Positions 60,181 to 64,000 of a stretch of 64,000 nucleotides of DNA are shown here, in pieces; the first letter of the stretch is position 1; each line of letters opens with the position of its first letter. The DNA comes from Chrysoperla carnea. Taxonomy: Eukaryota; Arthropoda; Insecta; Neuroptera; Chrysopidae. The notes under the pieces are model-generated. The model was not told the origin of the DNA and did no database searches. It saw only the letters and a program-made list of their open reading frames with translations. Both the position numbers and the translations under genes were made by a program. The stretch is from assembly GCF_905475395.1 (NCBI RefSeq), contig NC_058340.1, positions 59,622,181-59,686,180 on the forward strand, read 5' to 3'.

Positions 60181-63100
60181 TTTTAAAACACTTAAAACTT
60201 AAACACAATTAATTAATAAACTTTTAAAAAAAACTTAATATTATTTATTTTAATTTATAAAACATGGCGTTGAATTAATTATTATTATAAAAATTAAATA
60301 ATAATAATTGAAGACAACATACTACTGGTTTGGTTTGGCCTGTTACGATCAAACCTCACAACAGATACATAATAACATCATCAGGTAGGTAATAATAATT
60401 GTAAATATCTGCACAGGTAAATACGTTGATAGGCAAGGTAAGTGGTAAGAATGTGTTTGTATATGTGTACTCGACTGTTATGTTATTATACTCAACCACA
60501 ATATAACTACTATAGTCTATTCTGGCAGTACCCTACTAGCTTAAGCCACTTTGTTGAGCTGTATTTTTACCTCTGTATACATACAAAAAATTATTAAAAA
60601 TCAAAAAAACCCAACTGAGTTAAATATAAACTGGAGAGAAAAACAATTGTATGAGTTTACATAGCGACTTTAACAATCGGAGCCCATTATTGTGAAGATT
60701 CGAGTCGGTGTAAATTTTAATGGATCCCGACTTTTTTAATATTGCTTATTTATTTTACCTTTTTTAGTTAGGATTTTCAAATACCTATTCAACGATACCT
60801 TACTTACCATAGTTTGTTACATTTGGTCTTTTGAGGCACTCTGAGGGTTAAACATGCGAACTGATTTAAATGATTATTACGTTAATCGATTTTTCTATTT
60901 AACAGCTATTCAATGATACCCCACTTGACTTAGTTCGCCGACTTTAATTTTTTTTCTTTTTTATAATATGGGGTCTGGTGGTCGCCATATTATATTTTCA
61001 TTACTACCATATCATCAGTAGCACTCGCAAGGTTAAAACAAACCGATTGGCGTAAGGACCACATAGGAACAGACATATATAGACAGATAAACACATTACC
61101 ACTCCATTGCGTTGCTCAATCGGGTAATAAAATAAAATAATCATTCATCGGTGAATATCAACGCAAACTTGGTATATTTGCCAGGGCACATAAGCGGTAC
61201 AACGGATTTCTAAACCGATAAGAACACCGGTGGCACAAGAAGGTTCGAGGCCTAAACATCATTTGCATTGCGATTTACCCTTTGCAAACTGCAAACTCCT
61301 CTTGAACAAAATCATCCTAAGGAAGATCTACATTAAGTATAGACGTAAAGGTACTTGTGGCTCTGTGAGAAAAATAAAGAATCAGATGCGTTCCAAAAAT
61401 ATTATCTGGCTCCTTTGGGCCAGGAACTTTATAAACAGTATATAGCAGATTGATTACTGAGAAGCAAACATGCTGCATGCTTGGGCAAAGACTGATGCAC
61501 TTAGATCATTCGTTGAGGACTTCGACATTTGAAATCTGTCGATGTTAAATACCTTCCGTTGTTTGATGTTGTTCGAGTTTTCACCAAAATCTTGATTTTA
61601 AAACCAAATGCCCTGATGCCAAAAATATTATTGTATACTGTTGAGCGTTGCAGATTAATGTCTATGAAAATAATGCAGATTAATGTCTATCAAAAACAAA
61701 ACTAGTTTACAGATTCTAGAAAATACCTTTTCTAAATATTTAGATACATTTTTGTTTTGATTCGGTAGATGCCTTATAGGTGTTCATGTTTTTGAAGTAA
61801 AAAAGGAAGTTTATTTTGTTGTATTGTGTAGAGACTTATACCTGTTTTATTTGTGAAATATGCTTTTCCATATTTAAATTGCATTCAAACATATGTATGG
61901 ACGTGATGTGGAGCGCACAACAGATTTTTTAGCTTTACTTTCAAAATGAATTTTGTTGATTCAACTTATTTCAACCGTGTTGAGTTATTAATCATTTTAT
62001 GCAACATTGAAAATTTAATGTTCTGTAAGTAGTATTCCAAGGAACATTTTAGTAAGTTTTATTTTCGAAATCCAAAAATGCTTTTTAATTATTATTTTAG
62101 ACAAAAAATTTCTTTTTTTAAATATAAATAATACAAATAACATTAACACAATCAAGGTAATACGATTGTATACAATAAAATGAGATAGATTATGACCCAT
62201 ACTTTTTGATTGATTGGCCTTATCTTGATTACAGAGAATATGGTAAAATAATTAGGGGATTTAATTTCTATTCCCAATTTATATATAGATCAATAAATTT
62301 ATATTAATTGTGGGTGTGGGTATATTCATCACAAAGTAGTCATTTCCAATATTTTTTTATTTATATTTATTATCCTTGAAAAACTTATTACTGGCTCCTA
62401 ATTTTGATAAGTGTCCAAATTCACTTCAAATTAGAGTTTGTATCGTAAAACCTTTACAAGTAAACAATTCTTGTTAGTAAGGAGTGCTTATTTAATATCT
62501 TTTTTTTTTTAATATAATGTCGATTTGCACATTTCTTTACGCATATTTAATTTTCTCTTCGATTTTCTTTATACTAATTACAAAACAGGTCAAAACCCTT
62601 TTCGAATTGAAATGAAAATAAAGTAGCCTCATTTAAAAAGAACCTTTATAAAAATCTGATAAGCCACCAAAACAAAAAAATTTTTATTAATTATATCATA
62701 TATATTTATTATCTTAACAATAATAAACTAAAAAAGTGCAACAATAATAAAAAAGTGTGAATGTATTATTGAAACTATTTTTGTATTTCAAATCTCAATT
62801 ACCGCTTTAAAGTGGTTTGTATATATTTCTATAGGTGACACTTTAATGCAATAGCAAACAGAGTATAGCAAATAATTGCTGATTTACTTATTTCGATAAT
62901 ACTTTATTTCGAATTTTGCTCGAGCGTTTTTATTGTTATAGATAGAATTTAATAAAAACATAATTTAAATAAATAAGTTTAATAAAACAAGGAACTTTTT
63001 AAACTTATTTAAACGAAGGTTTTATAAAATCTTTAAAAATAAGATTAAGCTTACGATGTTTTGCTACTACAAATGTTCGATTTTAATGAACTGACAGTTT

Positions 63101-63253
63101 ATTACTAATTATTATTTTGAGTGTAAATAGCTAAAATAATTTGGCTCCCCAATAATTTAATTATATATAACTAAGTAATTCTGAATTATAATTATGTTTA
63201 TTTAATAAACGTGATAAATATTAATGTTTCTCAAGAAGTTTTAAGGATTAAAA
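60181..63253. other. Spacer between the divergent LHFPL and Prp38 genes
   Basis: 3.07 kb. Both translation starts face outward, so the promoters and 5' UTRs of both genes should lie here, but I could not locate a TATA box or initiator with confidence. A repeat fills about 60700-61130, and a 25-bp direct repeat GCAGATTAATGTCTAT occurs at 61650 and 61675. The rest is AT-rich. Confidence 0.75.
60700..61130 (-). repeat. Dispersed repeat ending TTACCCGATTGAGCAACGC
   Basis: The minus strand reads TTATTACCCGATTGAGCAAC, ATGTGTTTATCTGTCTATAT, AAGTGGGGTATCATTGAATA, then GAACTAAG and a second GTATCGTTGAATAGG block, ending AAAAAAGTCGGGATCC. The internal duplication of the TATC-TTGAATAG unit and the C-poor tail suggest a SINE or LINE tail. 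Only one copy is in the window. Confidence 0.42.
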
Positions 63254-64000
63254 ATGGCCAATCGTACGGTAAAAGATGCAAAATGTGTACACGGTACGAA
63301 TCCGCAATATTTAATTGAAAAAATTATCAGATCAAGAATATACGATTCCAAATATTGGAAAGAAGAATGTTTTGCCCTTACAGCCGAATTATTAGTCGAC
63401 AAGGCTATGGAAATACGATATATTGGTGGAGTTAGTGGCGGTAACATTAAACCTTGCCCATTTTTGTGTTTAACATTAAAAATGTTACAAATTCAACCAG
63501 AAAAAGATATCGTTGTAGAATTTATAAAAAATGAAGAATTCAAATATGTTCGAGCATTAGGAGCGTTTTATATGAGACTAACTGGTACATCTTTAGATTG
63601 TTATAAATATTTAGAACCATTATTCAATGATAATCGTAAACTTCGAAGGCAAAATCGAAATGCACAATTTGAATTAATACATATGGACGAATTTATCGAT
63701 GAATTGTTACGGGAGGAACGAGTGTGTGATGTAATATTACCGCGAATTCAAAAACGACATGTACTTGAAGAGAATAATGAAATAGAACCAAAAATTTCGG
63801 CTTTAGATGATGATTTAGACGAAGAAATGGTTAGTGATGATGATGATGCTAAAGTCGAACAAAAATACTCTTTAGATGAAGTACATCATTCTAAAAATAA
63901 AGAAGAGAGAAGTAATCACAGAGAAGAAAAACGTGAAAAAGAACGAGATCGTGAGCGTGAAAGAAGGCATAAGGAGAGAGAACATCGTTCAGAAAAGAAA
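63254..64000 (+). CDS. Prp38: Pre-mRNA-splicing factor 38 (PRPF38A/Prp38), 5' part, runs off window
   Basis: ATG at 63254 (context AAAAATGGCC) opens an uninterrupted 249-codon frame to the window edge. Residues 1-180 match the PRP38 domain: starts MANRTVKDAKCVHGTNPQYL, then KYWKEECFALTAELLVDKAME, GGVSGGNIKPCPFLCLTLKM, IQPEKDIVVEFIKNEEFKYV, LGAFYMRLTGT, DEFIDELLREERVCDVILPR and QKRHVLEE. From about residue 190 an acidic stretch (DDDLDEEMVSDDDD) leads to an Arg/Glu-rich tail (EKERDRERERRHKERE), as in animal PRPF38A. It is a nuclear component of the U4/U6.U5 tri-snRNP needed for spliceosome activation. The human protein is about 312 residues, so roughly 60 or more residues are missing beyond the edge. 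No intron occurs in the part seen. Confidence 0.96.
   Translation, partial: MANRTVKDAKCVHGTNPQYLIEKIIRSRIYDSKYWKEECFALTAELLVDKAMEIRYIGGVSGGNIKPCPFLCLTLKMLQIQPEKDIVVEFIKNEEFKYVRALGAFYMRLTGTSLDCYKYLEPLFNDNRKLRRQNRNAQFELIHMDEFIDELLREERVCDVILPRIQKRHVLEENNEIEPKISALDDDLDEEMVSDDDDAKVEQKYSLDEVHHSKNKEERSNHREEKREKERDRERERRHKEREHRSEKK

Noticed and set aside
1-64000. CRISPR arrays, operons, Shine-Dalgarno sites, rRNA genes, integrated virus
   Set aside because: None seen; spliced genes, long introns and insect-type transposons point to a eukaryotic chromosome.

Overview
This looks like about 64 kb of an insect nuclear genome. It is very AT-rich, its genes are split by GT-AG introns that run to tens of kilobases, and it is packed with short non-autonomous transposons and SINE or LINE fragments. 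Nothing bacterial, organellar or viral was seen. The insect order cannot be fixed from the sequence alone.

Three protein-coding genes can be supported. (1) Pox neuro (Poxn), plus strand, 14802-18703. Only the last three coding exons are present, and they join in phase. The first gives the C-terminal (RED) half of the paired domain and the last carries the Poxn-type [11 protein letters not shown] motif. The N-terminal half of the paired domain was not found upstream, so the first 14.8 kb is probably intron. (2) A tetraspan protein of the LHFPL3/4/5 (Tmhs) subfamily, minus strand, 60180-32549. It is complete: three coding exons, 291 residues, with a 21.8-kb first intron and a 4.9-kb second intron. 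(3) PRPF38A/Prp38, a spliceosomal tri-snRNP protein, plus strand, starting at 63254. It is open to the window edge, giving 249 residues without an intron.

Layout: 1-14801 is non-coding and repeat-rich. 14802-18703 is Poxn. 18704-32548 is the spacer between the convergent Poxn and LHFPL genes, with a GC-rich nested foldback cluster just after Poxn, a decayed secreted-protein gene and several MITEs. 32549-60180 is the LHFPL gene with its repeat-filled introns. 60181-63253 is the 3.07-kb spacer between the divergent LHFPL and Prp38 genes. The three genes have unrelated roles (neural transcription factor, membrane tetraspan, splicing) and no functional link is implied.

Most of the window is mobile DNA. 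Elements with clear boundaries are: two hAT-type MITEs with perfect 8-bp target duplications (30331-30541, 39213-39589); TTAA-flanked MITEs whose ends read GGTAGTnC or close to it (29133-29633, 31724-32277, 50683-50872, plus decayed relatives); two TA-flanked elements with CAGTGTGTCGC ends, one of them a nearly full-length palindrome (12799-13828, 44793-45639); and a 5'-truncated R1-like LINE end with an 11-bp target duplication and a telomere-like CCTAA tail (14440-14655). A 219-bp tandem duplication at 42196-42633 and a possible alternative C-terminus of the LHFPL protein at 37532-37684 are the other items to look at. No complete autonomous transposon, tRNA gene, rRNA gene or CRISPR array was found. 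All family names come from reading the sequence, without database searches.
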